Positions 24,184-36,610 of a stretch of 64,000 bases of DNA are shown here, one piece after another; the stretch's first letter is position 1, and each line of letters opens with the position of its first letter. A model generated the notes under the pieces. It did not search any database and had not been told where the DNA came from. It worked only from the letters and a program-made list of their open reading frames with translations. Source of the DNA: Micropterix aruncella (lineage: Eukaryota > Arthropoda > Insecta > Lepidoptera > Micropterigidae); NCBI GenBank assembly GCA_944548615.1, contig OX155973.1, positions 19,857,734 through 19,921,733 on the forward strand. The letters run 5' to 3'. Both the position numbers and the translations under genes were made by a program.

Positions 24184-24290
24184 AGATATGGACCAAAGTT
24201 TGATCCCTCAAATTATCGACCGATTTCAGTACCTAATGTTTTAGCAAAAATTTTGGAAAAAATTAAATTTCTTTTTATGTATTATAATTA
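24184..24290 (+). pseudogene. RT fingers fragment
   Basis: Short frame DRYGPKFDPSNYRPISVPN followed by VLAKILEKI. The NYRPIS...KI.EK word is the first conserved block of LINE RTs. No more of the domain follows; a Rep-A copy starts about 40 bp downstream. Confidence 0.75.
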
Positions 24291-24325
24291 CTTATAAGCC
24301 AAATCATCTGAATTCGTTGTGGGTC

Positions 24326-24892
24326 ATGGCCTCCACGCATGGGTTGCTAACCTGGGTAGGACACTGGGTCAACCAGTCTCCCCTGGGAATCAAACCTCTG
24401 GCGCTCCTGGACGGTCTGCGCACCGAGCGGCGCAAGCCAATCGTCTGTGCTCTCCGACTAACAGTCGGGGGAGTCTGGGAACTGTATTGTTTCCTATAGA
24501 GCGGGGGTGGTTGTCTACCTTACGGCGACTGCTCTTGAAATGACCATTGGCCATCCGATCCCGGTTCAGAGTCGGGCAAAGGACGCCTTGGTCCGCGATA
24601 GATTCGGTGCATACCGTTTCACCGCTTCGTAAGGGAGAGCTTCGCTTTGATCTCGGAACCAATCGAGAGACCGGAGAAATCTGGTCACAATTGGAAGCAA
24701 GGGCGCGAGGGTCGGCCCGCCAGGTAACACTGGCTATCTCGCGGTAAGGCGTTGGCTTCTTGCGGGTTGTGACGTAGCTGGACGTTGGATTTGTTCTGTC
24801 CAAAGTCTTCTACGTTCACTGCAGGGCGATAGAACGAGAAAATCGTTAAAACGTCCTGTGGTGACGGGCTCGCCCGTTGTAGTTGACACCGC
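24326..24892 (+). repeat. Rep-A, 5'-truncated
   Basis: Begins inside the 5' region ('ggcctccacgcatg') and runs to the 3' end ('ttgacaccgcaag'). Very similar to 55590-56267. Hairpin here reads GACGGGCTCGCCCGT. Antisense is open for about 137 codons (24390-24803), as discussed in the findings. Confidence 0.88.
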
Positions 24893-25095
24893 AAGTTGTT
24901 AGTCAGAGTGCACAGTCGATTGGCTTACCCCGCACGGTGCTTAGACCGTCCAGGAGCGCCAGAAGGTTGATTCCTAGGGGAAACTAGCCCTAAGGCCAGA
25001 GTCCTACCCGGGCTCGCACTTCATGCGTGGAGGCCGCCGGATGGGTGAGTGTGACCAACCCTGAACAGAACGGGTCTTCGTGGCCAACTCAGCAA
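24893..25095 (-). repeat. Rep-A, inverted 5' part
   Basis: Directly after the 3' end of the previous copy, minus-strand Rep-A starts mid-element ('gttagtcagagtgcacag') and runs to the 5' end ('gtgtgaccaaccctgaac', 'gtggccaactcagcaag'). Head-to-tail inversion at one junction. Confidence 0.85.
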
Positions 25096-25654
25096 GAACG
25101 AACAAGTTGCTGTCTCCTATTCTCGATTCCTCCGTGGCCGTTTGCTGGTTGGCGCTCGAGCGCGGCGTCGGCGGCGCCCGGAGCTCGGCGGTTGGGCAAC
25201 GACGAGCGTATTTTGTAACTTTTCTTCGCCGGTTTTGCTTTTTTTAGCGGCCGCGTGGCCTCCAAACAGTATCTATAGACCGCCAAACGCAAATGTAATG
25301 CACATTATATTACTTTCCAATCGCCATCCTAACATAATCGCTCTCTATCTCTCTCTAATTTGCATTTCTATATCGTTATTGCGTAACTTTACAGTTCGGC
25401 TTTTTAATAGAGGCACGCCAATTTTAAATGCCTATCAAATAAACGGTGCGACACGACTCTGACTAACTTTCCCGTATGCTAGCGGCGAAAACTGAAAATC
25501 CTCAGTAAACAGAGACTTATTATTTCTTCTTACGGTTATATATGGTAATATTGAATATAGGTAGGTATGTGTTTATTGCATTTATGTTTATTTTTACTGT
25601 TTATTTACTAAATCTTTCTATTATAATTATAGGAATATATTATAATCTTGTCTA
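25096..25654. other. unassigned DNA
   Basis: GC-rich left (to about 25265), AT-rich right. No family recognised. Confidence 0.4.
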
Positions 25655-25812
25655 TTATAAATAGGATAAAAGGAAATTACCGCGTGAAGATTGTAACACC
25701 CGACGTTTCGGCGATGTTGCAACCGCCGTTGTCTAGGGTAGACTCCGTTGTCTAAAAAGACCTGTCAATCCGTTGCTCCGCGGGTAGGCCGCATACCTTT
25801 GCCGCCCCATGC
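25655..25812 (+). repeat. Rep-B foldback arm, left of an inverted pair
   Basis: 'ataaataggataaaagg', 'ccgcgtgaagattgtaacac', 'cgacgtttcggcgatgttgc', 'aaccgccgttgtctagggt'. Its reverse complement lies at 26987-27195, so the two bracket 1.2 kb containing an RT fragment. Confidence 0.8.
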
Positions 25813-25896
25813 GGCCTACCCGCGGCCTCCGCATACCGTTCCCAATGTTCCTAATGCCCATCGCCGAGCGCAAGGACATACAACATAATACAGGGA

Positions 25897-25935
25897 GTGT
25901 TTTTTTTATTTTATTTAGGTAAAAACAGTCATAAT
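25897..25935 (-). repeat. 3' end scrap of a LINE, inverted
   Basis: Reverse complement 'gactgtttttacctaaat' with an A run equals the tail at about 26818-26850 of the adjacent plus-strand RT element. Confidence 0.65.
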
Positions 25936-25944
25936 ACAAATAGA

Positions 25945-26657
25945 CTTATATTACCATTAATTACTACAAAACATTCACCCGAAAGCATCATCCAATTATT
26001 TATGATTACAAAATATCCAGTAATAACTTAACCCGAGTTACCAACATTCGTGATCTAGGCATTACCCTGGATTCCAAACTGCACTTTAACCTTCACATTG
26101 ATAAGATCGTAGCTAAGGCTTTTAAACAACTCGGACTGATTCTGCGCATAAGTAAACCTTTTACCAGAGGCAACACCATTAAAATACTCTACAATGCATT
26201 TGTTCGTAGTGTCCTAGAATTCGGAAGTGTAGTTTGGAGTCCCCAGTATGCTGTTCACGTAGATAGGATTGAGAGGGTACAAAAGAAATGTTTAAAATCA
26301 TTAGACTTTCGGACAGGTAGCCCCTGCACCTACTACGCAGAGAGAGTAAAAACACACAAAATGCATTTTCTGTATTCAAGACGAAAATTCTTAGACAGCA
26401 TTTTCTTATATAAAATTATTCATAACCACATCAACTCTGCACCCCTTTTGGAAAAAAATCTTTTTAAAATCCCGCGGTCTTCCTCCTCACCTTCAAAAGA
26501 TACTTTCTATATTCTCTCTTTTCATTCAAACTACGCAAAAAATACCTTCTTCAGACGCTCTTGCATGTGTTATAATGAAGTTTTGAACGACATAGATATA
26601 TTCTCAGTGTCTATAATTACTTTTAGGAAACAATTGAGTGATTTGTTGTTGCAATAG
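25945..26657 (+). pseudogene. non-LTR RT C-terminal fragment, mostly open
   Basis: Continuous frame from about 25945: HHPIIYDYKISSNNLTRV, NIRDLGITLDSKLHFNLHI, LYNAFVRSVLEFGSVVWSPQ, RIERVQKKCLKSL, FLYKIIHNHINSAPLL, MCYNEVLNDIDIFSVSI, ending at TAA 26655-26657. These are the post-palm, thumb and C-terminal blocks of jockey-like LINE ORF2. It has no internal stop over about 235 codons, so the copy is young but 5'-truncated (no catalytic palm). Its 3' UTR runs to an A-rich end near 26850. Confidence 0.85.
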
Positions 26658-26986
26658 TTTTAGTTTACAACTAATAATTTAGGTACTTACTCGTACTAAA
26701 TGAAAATAGTTCGATCCGACTAGAAATTTACATAGTTGTGGCTACATTTACAAGTTTTGTTAAAATTAATGGTTTTGTAGATCTATTTGTTTAAGTGTAT
26801 TTGTAAAAACAATTGTTTATGACTGTTTTTTACCTAAATAAAAAAAAATATTTAAAAAAAACATTATAAATAGTAGCAAAAATAAAATGACAGTCAAAAT
26901 TACACTAATAACTTATTAAACCAAGAACTAATGCAACCCGTGTTGTGTGCACGACGAATTTTCCTACTTCGCGCGCACCGAGTCCG

Positions 26987-27195
26987 CCCGCTACCACCTT
27001 TATAATCGACGCAGTGGCGGCAACGGTAAGCGGCCAACCAGCGGAGCAACGGATTGACAGCTTTTTCAGCCCACCCTAGACAACGGCGGTTGCAACATCG
27101 CCGAAACGTCGAATGTTACAAACTTCACGCGGTAATTAAATTTTTATCTTATTTATAATGTCCAACAACCGCGATAGTCTTCGATTACAAATAAT
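26987..27195 (-). repeat. Rep-B foldback arm, right of an inverted pair
   Basis: Mirror of 25655-25812: 'ccctagacaacggcggttg', 'aacatcgccgaaacgtcg', 'cttcacgcggtaatt', then 'ttataatgtcc' and 'aaccgcgatagtcttcg'. The last words recur, reversed, at the left edge of 40257-40487. Confidence 0.8.
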
Positions 27196-27824
27196 GCCTG
27201 TCGTTTTATTAAAACTATTTTAAAAACATTACTTTATGTCTCATGTTTGTTCGAATTTCTAAATTATGTTATAAAGCATCTTAACGAAAAAAGGGGGTAC
27301 TATGTAATAAAGACACAGGGATCTTGACACAGGGAAATTGACACAGGGATCACTCCAGAGAAGACTGTGTTCTAGTAGAGTTAATAAAATCCAACAAATC
27401 TATACCTTCTTGTTCAAATATCTGTTCGATTCTACACCTTAATTCTACACCTTAAAACGGAATTCTCCAAACGCGACCTATCAATCATGTTAGTTAGTGT
27501 AAAAGTCACCTAAGAAGCACATAAATTTAACGAAAAGCTATTGGAGTAGAATCTTACATAACACCGTGTAATTATTACATCAATTTATTTATGCAAATGA
27601 GCAATAAATAATGTCTTGGTCGTCGGATAAAACCGAAAGTAATAATTTATTATTTATTGGCTTCGAGATTGTTTATCAAAAGCACGTGTGTATAGGAGGG
27701 ATGTTAACTTTTTGCATAGGTCGAGAAAGGCAGTGAGTCGACCACAAAACCTGCCACTCCGCGTCGGGCAACCATCGACTCAGGTTCGAATTCTATCTCA
27801 CTGGCAGTTTCTAACTAATTTTAT
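27196..27824. other. unassigned AT-rich DNA
   Basis: Only a small 'gacacaggga' repetition near 27310-27350. No coding sense. Confidence 0.5.
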
Positions 27825-28027
27825 AAATGTGAAATTTATAAAATAGTCATCGATCGTTTGTGCGTTTCTGATATTTGACGGGAGCTGGTTCCATAGTGAA
27901 GGAATAAGTAAAAAAGAATAATTATGAGTGGGAATCGCAATTTTACTATTCTGACTGCGGTGCGGCTGCGGCGCGACGCCTGAGCGGGTGCCGCTGCGGC
28001 GTTCTACGTACAAATATCCATGGTAGG
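27825..28027 (-). pseudogene. non-LTR RT C-terminal fragment
   Basis: Minus frame GVAPQPHRSQNSKIAIPTH then SFLLIPSLWNQLPSNIRNAQ and DDYFINF. The 'WN.LP..IR.A' block is the classic C-terminal motif of jockey/CR1-like RTs. Ends where a Rep-A segment starts. Confidence 0.7.
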
Positions 28028-28301
28028 CCACACGGCGTGACCTTACTTCCAATTGTGACCAGATTACTCCGGTCTCTCGATTGGTTACGAGTTCGAGGTC
28101 GCTTGCGCGGTCCTCTCCCTTACGAAGCGGTGAAACGGTGTATACCGAATCTATCGCGGATCACAGCGTCCTTTGCCCGGCTGTTCACCCAGGACCGGAT
28201 GGCCGATGGTCGTTTCAAGAGCAGTCGCCGTAAGGTCCGCAACCACCCCCGCTCTATAGGAAACAGTACTGCTTCCAGACTCCCCCGACTGTTAGTCAGA
28301 G
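28028..28301 (-). repeat. Rep-A, inverted internal/5' segment
   Basis: Minus orientation from 'cttacttccaattgtgacc' to 'actgttagtcagag'. It is interrupted by the R1-like insertion at 28302-29208, and continues as a 25-bp minus piece at 29212-29236 ('gcacttcatgcgtggaggcc'). Confidence 0.85.
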
Positions 28302-28333
28302 TTCTGTACGCCCCTGACCGGGGCGTACAGAAC
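28301..28333. repeat. 14-bp perfect palindrome at R1-like 5' junction
   Basis: GTTCTGTACGCCCC, loop TGACC, GGGGCGTACAGAAC. The right arm is the first coding sequence of the R1-like fragment (RGAYRT); the left arm replaces expected Rep-A sequence. Confidence 0.9.
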
Positions 28334-28955
28334 GACGTCCACTCTTGCGTTACCCGTCATCGCTGGCGTTCTGCCGATTGACCTGGAGATTCTGGAGCGT
28401 GCAGCGTTGTCGCGGTACCGCCGGGGCGAGCCGGTAGTCCTTCATGGCCTATCGATCGACCCGGTGGCGCACCGAGCTGGGGAGTTTGCCCGCCTGATTC
28501 GGGTGGAGTCCTTGCGTGTCTGGCAGGCTAGATGGGACGCCGGGGGTACGGGCCGCCTCACCCATTGCTTTTTCCCGTCCGTTGCAGTGCGGATGGCAAA
28601 TTCGTTTCTGCGGTTCGACCACCATACCACGCAGCTGGTTGGGGGCCACGGAGAGTTCAGAGCCAAACTATTTGACTTTGGACTTGCCGATGACCCCCGG
28701 TGCGCCTGTGGGTATGGTCGCCAAACTGCGGAACACGTAATTTGGTCTTGCCCAATTCTAGCGGCTGCACGGGAGAAATTGATGGATGCAGTGGGCGCGT
28801 GCGTTGGGCGTTCTCCGATTTGGTACCCGGATTTGGTCAGTTGTAGGAGCTGCTTCCAGTCGTTTGGCGAGTTTGTGGGGCACTGGGTGGCTTCTTGGGA
28901 AAGCATGAGGCTTCGGGATACCCCCCAGGGGGTACCCTCTTCCTTGGTGGCGTGA
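28320..28955 (+). pseudogene. R1-clade non-LTR retrotransposon ORF2 C-terminus
   Basis: Open from 28320 to TGA 28953-28955 (about 211 codons): TTSTLALPVIAGVLPIDLE, then an arginine-rich linker, 'GRLTHCFFPSV', 'GGHGEFRAKLFDFGL', and a CCHC zinc finger CACGYGRQTAEHVIWSC (Cys-x-Cys-Gly, His, Cys). GVLPIDL after the RT and the terminal CCHC finger are typical of the R1/TRAS/SART/Waldo group. The finger binds nucleic acid during target-primed reverse transcription. Codon use is much GC-richer than the flanks, consistent with a young LINE in AT-rich DNA. Endonuclease and RT are missing through 5' truncation. The long antisense frame is a shadow. Confidence 0.85.
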
Positions 28956-29208
28956 TTCGGCGGCTACTTCCAGCCCGAAGTGCCCGTCTTTGTGTCCGTC
29001 TCTTTACCGCCCCGAGGGGCGTTTCGTTCTTTGCAGGATCCAGGGATTCCTCCCCCACGTGGCTGCTCCGAGACCTGCCCACGGACAGTGCGCCTTCACG
29101 TTCATTGTTCTGGAGCGTCCTCTACCCCGCTTACCGGCCCTAAATTTGTTATTTGTTGTTTTATTTTTATTTTTTAATTTGTAAATATGGTAAATTTAGT
29201 ATTATTTT
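28956..29208 (+). repeat. R1-like 3' UTR
   Basis: GC-rich, then 'ccggccctaaatttgtt' and a T-rich end near 29208, after which Rep-A resumes. No poly(A). Confidence 0.6.
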
Positions 29209-29211
29209 TCG

Positions 29212-29316
29212 CGCACGCACTTCATGCGTGGAGGCCTTACGGGAGATAGGACGATCGCTATCGTTAAAACTTCCTGGGGTGACAGGCTCGCCCGTTGTAG
29301 TCGACAACTCTAAAAA
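29212..29316 (+). repeat. Rep-A, 25-bp minus piece joined to plus 3' end
   Basis: 29212-29236 is minus-strand 5' Rep-A; 29237-29316 is plus-strand 3' Rep-A ('cgggagataggacgatcg', hairpin GACAGGCTCGCCCGT, 'cgacaactct'). With 28028-28301 this is an inverted-5'/direct-3' arrangement. Confidence 0.8.
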
Positions 29317-30412
29317 ATGCCACTGCTTATGCTTACTGCTGCAACTCGGTAGAATGTGGCCTTAGTAAGATTTCGTCCCGAGCGCTAATGCTTCTCCGTG
29401 CGGCGCCGGGCCTGCAGCTGCGTGGCATCCGTAGCGCTCCGGGCACTTTCGCCGTAGCCGTTTCGCTATACAAACATTGGGTAACTGCCATAATAATGCG
29501 TGCAGCGCGGTGCTTTCACTTCCTGACCGTGATGTCAGCGCGGAATCGACGGAACTGGCGGAACAGGCGGAACGAGCGGTCCAAACTGCGCCGCGCCGCG
29601 CTGGTTGTTGTTCCGTTCGGTGTCGCTTGATCTTGTTCGTTGCCCCTGAATTCGCCAGCGCCACCGCATACTTTATAAGTGGATACTGTACGTGAGAACG
29701 TACGGCATTCAAATGTAATTAGTTAAATATATTAAAAAACGTTTCCTTATTTTTATCTTTCAACACAACCGTAGCACTCCAGTCGGACTCCGGAAGTGAG
29801 CTCGCCTTAAGAGCCCTATCACATATTTTTTCCAGAAAGGCAAGAAAAGTGGATTTTTGGCGTTCTAATTCCAAGAAATGAAGAGATTTCTACAAACTTT
29901 AATTACTGAATTACCTGGACCATTTCTTGATGTTGACCATAGCGGCCTTTAATTTTAGATATAACGAATATTATTTACTTATTCAGCCCATTTTCCGAAA
30001 GTCGTTATTCGTAAAACGCTCGGAAGGCAAACTTTGAGCTCCTTAATACAGTAATATCACTACAACGAAAACCGTATACTATTTTTTTTTATGTCCGTCA
30101 TGTATTCTTGATGTACACTACGGCTTTATTTTTTCGTTTTTTGACCACATATCCAAGGTATACATTACTTACAATTACACAAACTTAAAAAAAAATCTTC
30201 CTGTATCATTCTAATTTTCTCAGAAATGAAATAAGATTCTTATATAATACTTATACTATATTAAAGTTCACTCTTTTAGCAATACGACATAATATAAATT
30301 ATTGTCATTAGAAAGGAGAAAACACTGCAAAAAACAATTAGAAATTGTGTATATATTTGCTTGCGCAAGAGAAGAGCGCTCAGTGCCGCGGTTTTCTCCC
30401 AGGGTTGAATAG

Positions 30413-30443
<31 letters not shown>

Positions 30444-30872
30444 TCCTATCTTTTATAGTTACATCCAAAAAAAAATGCGTTCATTTTTTCAACTCATTTT
30501 AAAAGAATACCTACGCTATTTTGTAATAAGGCTCTTAACACAGGGGTTGCCTAGCAAGGCGAGCTCGGTTGCACGCTTAGCATATTAGAAAGATAAACGC
30601 GATATGTAAACCTGGGCTCAGACAGATGTGTATATAATTTCAGAAGCATACAACGGCATTTTCTTAACAGTAAATACATTTTCTTTTGTGCTCATGCGTT
30701 TGAATGTATATGTAAATAAATAAATAAATAAATTGTTTAATATATTCGGACCATCTTAAAATTTTGACTAACTTAACTCTTTGAGGATCATATAAGCTTT
30801 GATTGATATTTTTGATACATACAACTGTTAAAGGGAGATTTAAATAACATGTATGTCAAATTTTGTGGTAGT
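29317..30872. other. unassigned; GC-rich block then AT-rich DNA
   Basis: 29360-29700 is GC-rich, with a 'ctttataagtgg' TATA-like word at about 29668 and an end reading 'ttcaacacaacc'. A solo LTR or promoter remnant is possible but unproven. 30414-30443 is a (TTTA)n run. Nothing else recognised. Confidence 0.35.
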
Positions 30873-31177
30873 AGAATTACCGTTTACAGGTAGAGACCGC
30901 GCAAGCGACCTCGAATCCGCGACCAGACTGGAGGACAGAGAAATCCGGCCAAATCTAGTAGTGAGGGCGCGAGGTCAGACCGCTGTTTTCACTTCCCAGT
31001 GTCTCGCGGTAAGTCGCTGGACTTTCACGGGCTTGTTGGCGTAGTTAGACAGTGGATTGTGTTGTCCTTAAGTCTCTGAGTTCACCAAACGTTTAAATAA
31101 AGATATATATCAGATCAGATATCATTATATCTTTCTGGGTGGCAGGTTCGCTCGTAGTAGTTGACAGCTCCAAAGTG
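30873..31177 (+). repeat. Rep-A, 5'-truncated 3' half
   Basis: Starts at 'gaattaccg', includes 'gagaccgcgcaagcgacctc' and 'tctcgcggtaagtcgctgg', and ends 'gacagctccaaag'. Confidence 0.85.
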
Positions 31178-31269
31178 CCTTAACAGCAAAGTAAAACCGT
31201 AGTACGAAGTATCAAAACTCCAAGCGAAAATGCAAAACTTACAGATCTTTTAAAATCGCCTTTGCCAAA

Positions 31270-31660
31270 ACGCTTTTTTTATACGACTGCCCAACAAAAA
31301 AGAAGTGTAATGTGTTTGTAAACGCTTGAACCGATTTAGAAGTGTGTGGTATTGATAGAATCGGTATGTCATCCCGAGTGTCATGGCGTACCTAAACTGT
31401 CCAAATGTTATACAAGTAATTGTCTAAATGTCCAAATAAATTAACATAAATATATCGTGTGCCAAATGAAAGATATCATTGAATACATTCCGGAAATATA
31501 CATGTATATATGTGGATAAATACATAAACCACAAATATTTCTTAAAAAAACCGTAATAAAAATAATTATATATACAATAGTTCACTTTCTGTGACGGCAG
31601 TCGTGTGTTTTATTCTTTATAATATCTTTACTTGTTACCAATTTGTTGATGGTACTATGT
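31270..31660 (+). repeat. Rep-E, copy 2
   Basis: Has the 5' words 'cgactgcccaacaaaaaag' and 'accgatttagaagtgtgtgg', and the 3' 'cactttctgtgacggcagtc'. Confidence 0.8.
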
Positions 31661-31789
31661 GGCCAATATGAGCGAAAGTTAAGGAGTAGCAGTTTGTGCG
31701 TCACGATTCTTCCGACCAGGGATGGGACTAGATGGCAAATTACAATCGTACGAGTAATCTCGTGTAAGTTCTCAGTCAACGTCCATACT

Positions 31790-31917
31790 AGTAATGCAAA
31801 ACTTATTGCTGTGACCGAGACATTTCTCGACCGGTCAGTAACGGACAGCGAACCTTTCCCCGGCGGTAATTTCACCACGTTTCGCAAGGACAGGTATACT
31901 CACGGTGCAGGTCTTTA
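31790..31917 (+). pseudogene. LINE endonuclease-domain fragment
   Basis: Frame KLIAVTETFLDRSVTDSEPF followed by FTTFRKDRYTHGAGL. It matches the 'TETWL...I.DSEL....Y.VFR.DR...GGGV' block of the apurinic-like endonuclease of jockey-type LINEs. It is the only N-terminal ORF2 piece I see. The opposite strand is also open but meaningless. Confidence 0.7.
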
Positions 31918-32098
31918 AACTTTAAAATTTAAGTATCACATTAAAAAGATGCTGTGTAAAAAACATATTATTAAATAGATGATTACTTAAGTGATAAACG
32001 TATGGTGTTATCATAATATTTATTTTATTTAATGGGATACCAGCATACATACTAAATGCTTGTAATTCTGTACGCATCCACTGTCATACATACTTAAC

Positions 32099-32539
32099 AT
32101 GACCATACGTCCCGCTTTGGGCGGGACAGCCCCGCTTTCAGGCTGTCTGTCCCGCTGTCCCCAGCGAGAGCATAAATGTCCCGCTTTCGCAAACACACCA
32201 AAAGATAATTTAAGCCCAAAATATGACAAAATCACAAGCTGGAATTCTGAGAATGTTGCTACTGAAGACCGTTGGCTGGAGTTGTTCAAACACTTCCGTG
32301 ATAACAATCTCAACTGTACTAACTTTCGTATAATTATTGAGTACATTTTATGTCTGCCTGGAAGTAACGCACCTGTCGAAAGAGTTTTTTCTCTAATGAA
32401 TAAAATATGGACAAGCGAAAAAACACAGTTAAGTGTCGCAGTTTTGAAAGCCATTTTGATTACCAAGCCTAACATTAATAAATCACATAATCAGTTCCTT
32501 TCTTACTTAAAAACTAGACAAATTTGCTTCTCCGACTAA
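32099..32539 (+). pseudogene. hAT transposase C-terminal fragment
   Basis: Contains a hAT dimerisation block: IIEYILCLPGSNAPVERVFS followed by LMNKIWTSEKTQLS and LKAILITK (roughly residues 80-120). S-N-A-x-V-E-R-x-F-S is the hallmark of hAT C-termini, needed for transposase assembly. The upstream 'tgtcccgcttt' stretch (32105-32200) looks like a leading coding region fused by internal deletion. Stop at 32537-32539. Probable remnant of an internally deleted hAT; terminal repeats not found. Confidence 0.7.
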
Positions 32540-32759
32540 TATAAAACAACTGCTTAAATATCTACTTATTAATAGTAGTAATAGTAATACTGTTATCATG
32601 TTTTTCATTTTTAACACGCTTTTATTAGGTCGACCTGTATGTAACTATGTAATGGAATCTAAGGTAACTAATTTAACCATCTTCCAAGGATCGTAGCGTC
32701 ATAAAAATTGGCAGCTTTATGTAGTTCTGATGACACTACAATAATATGATACTGTCGAA

Positions 32760-32995
32760 CTGATCTGAGTCGGAAGATATCAACTGGAACTTCATGATGG
32801 AACATCGTATCATAGCTGTGTTTGGACTTGTTAGAAAAGTCTTGGAATTAACTTTAACCACGATTAGGTTTCAAGGTCTGATGATGAAGCCGGAAGATAG
32901 GCACCGGCATTCCAAGATGGAATATCGTATCATAGCCGTGTTTGGACTTGTTAGAAAGGTCTAGTAATGAACTTTGACCACGATTAAGTTTAAAG
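32760..32995. repeat. two-unit minisatellite, about 119 bp unit
   Basis: 'cggaagatatcaactggaac ... atcgtatcatagctgtg ... ggacttgttagaaaag' (from 32771) repeats from 32890 as 'cggaagataggcaccggc ... atcgtatcatagccgtg ... ggacttgttagaaagg'. Confidence 0.9.
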
Positions 32996-33602
32996 TTTTT
33001 TTTTTTGGTTTATATCTACGTGCATTTATAAAAGCGTGTTTTTAGTGGGTTTTTTTAAACTATTAATTTATTGAATTAAAAGTAGTAAAAGACCAATAAG
33101 TTTTTTTTTCTACAAAATTCTGCAGGCGTCCCGCTTTAACAAAAAAATATATTAGTTACGTTATACATACTAGATCTATCTCTTAGTACTAGTGTCTACC
33201 CAAATATTTGGAAAGTTATCTGAGTATCTACTATACGCTGCTTCAAAGCAAGCTTTATTTTTACCTAGCAATGTTCGTCATAAATAAAGCGAATATTGTG
33301 CAGCCTTTCAACCCTAGTGGCTAGATCTTCCTTGATGTCGAGAAAGGCAACATCTGAATAATTAAGGAGTAGGCTATCTGTCTAGTTTGTTTTCGATTCT
33401 GCCAATCCTTTGACATTTTATTCGTATTAATTTTAACAAAGCTGTATTGTTTTGTAGGTCTCTATGTATTTTAATGTATTGTACATAATATTGTACATAA
33501 TACTATCTGTACATAATAAATATGTATTTAAAATTTTATATTTCTATGTGCGGAGATCAGTAAGCAAAGGGCATCATCAGATCAGATAGAAGATAGAACA
33601 CT
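32996..33602. other. unassigned AT-rich DNA
   Basis: A 'gcgtcccgcttt' word near 33128 echoes 32107. Possibly the distal side of the same hAT relic. Otherwise nothing. Confidence 0.4.
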
Positions 33603-34283
33603 TAAGAGTTGTCAGCTTCTACGGCCGAACCCACCACCCCAGGGAGTTATATTGATATTAGAACATTCTTTTAAACACGGGCTCAACTCAGATACTAGGG
33701 AGAACACAGTTCACTCTAACTATGCCAACAGGCCCGTGAACGTCCAACGCCTTACTGCGGGGTACTGGGAAGTAAACCCTCACCACCAGATTTGGTCGGA
33801 TTTCTCCGCCCTCTAGTCTAGTCACTGATTCAAAGTCACTTGCGCGGCCTCCACCTGATGTTAGCGGTAATTCAGTTCGAATTTATCCCCCACCGTGACG
33901 CCCTTTGCCCGTCATTGTCACACGGGAGCGGGTGGCCAACGGGTCGTTTAAAGAGTGGGTGACATCAGGCCAACATCCGCATCCGATGCTTAAGAAAGGT
34001 AGAAGATCATTTTTAGACCCTTCTGTTATTAGCCGGAGTGAACAGTTGATTGGCTAACGCCACACTATGCGCAGACCGCCCAGTATCGCCCGAGGTGTTC
34101 CCCCAGATTGGATCCGATTACACTCGTCCACGACACAGCCGTGACAGGGTTTACAGAGTCCTTTCTAGTTTCGTCCCTCTTTGAAAGGAGGCTACCGCAT
34201 GGGAGTTAAACCGTGAGTTGAGCCACCAAAAATAACAAACAGGTCACCAGGCTCAAGCTGCACGGAATCGTTAGATACCTAGG
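33603..34283 (-). repeat. Rep-A, full length, subtype with 'gtgcagcttgg' start
   Basis: Minus orientation. The 3' end is at 33603 and the 5' start at about 34283. Candidate decayed duplication AGATAGAACACT (33591-33602) versus AAATAGAACAAG (34284-34295), 9 of 12 identical. Confidence 0.82.

Positions 34284-36610
<2,327 letters not shown>

Noticed and set aside
25897..26850. Twin-priming inversion of the RT element at 25945
   Set aside because: The inverted scrap is from the 3' tail, whereas twin priming inverts the 5' part, so a separate insertion is more likely.
28442..28906. 154-codon antisense frame
   Set aside because: Shadow of the R1-like C-terminus on the plus strand, which has the CCHC finger and family motifs.
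29362..29712. Ala/Arg-rich frames on both strands
   Set aside because: GC-rich block open on both strands, with no motif. Possible LTR or promoter only.
31582..31887. Minus-strand 101-codon frame
   Set aside because: Antisense to the LINE endonuclease fragment and Rep-E; the plus frame carries the recognisable motif.
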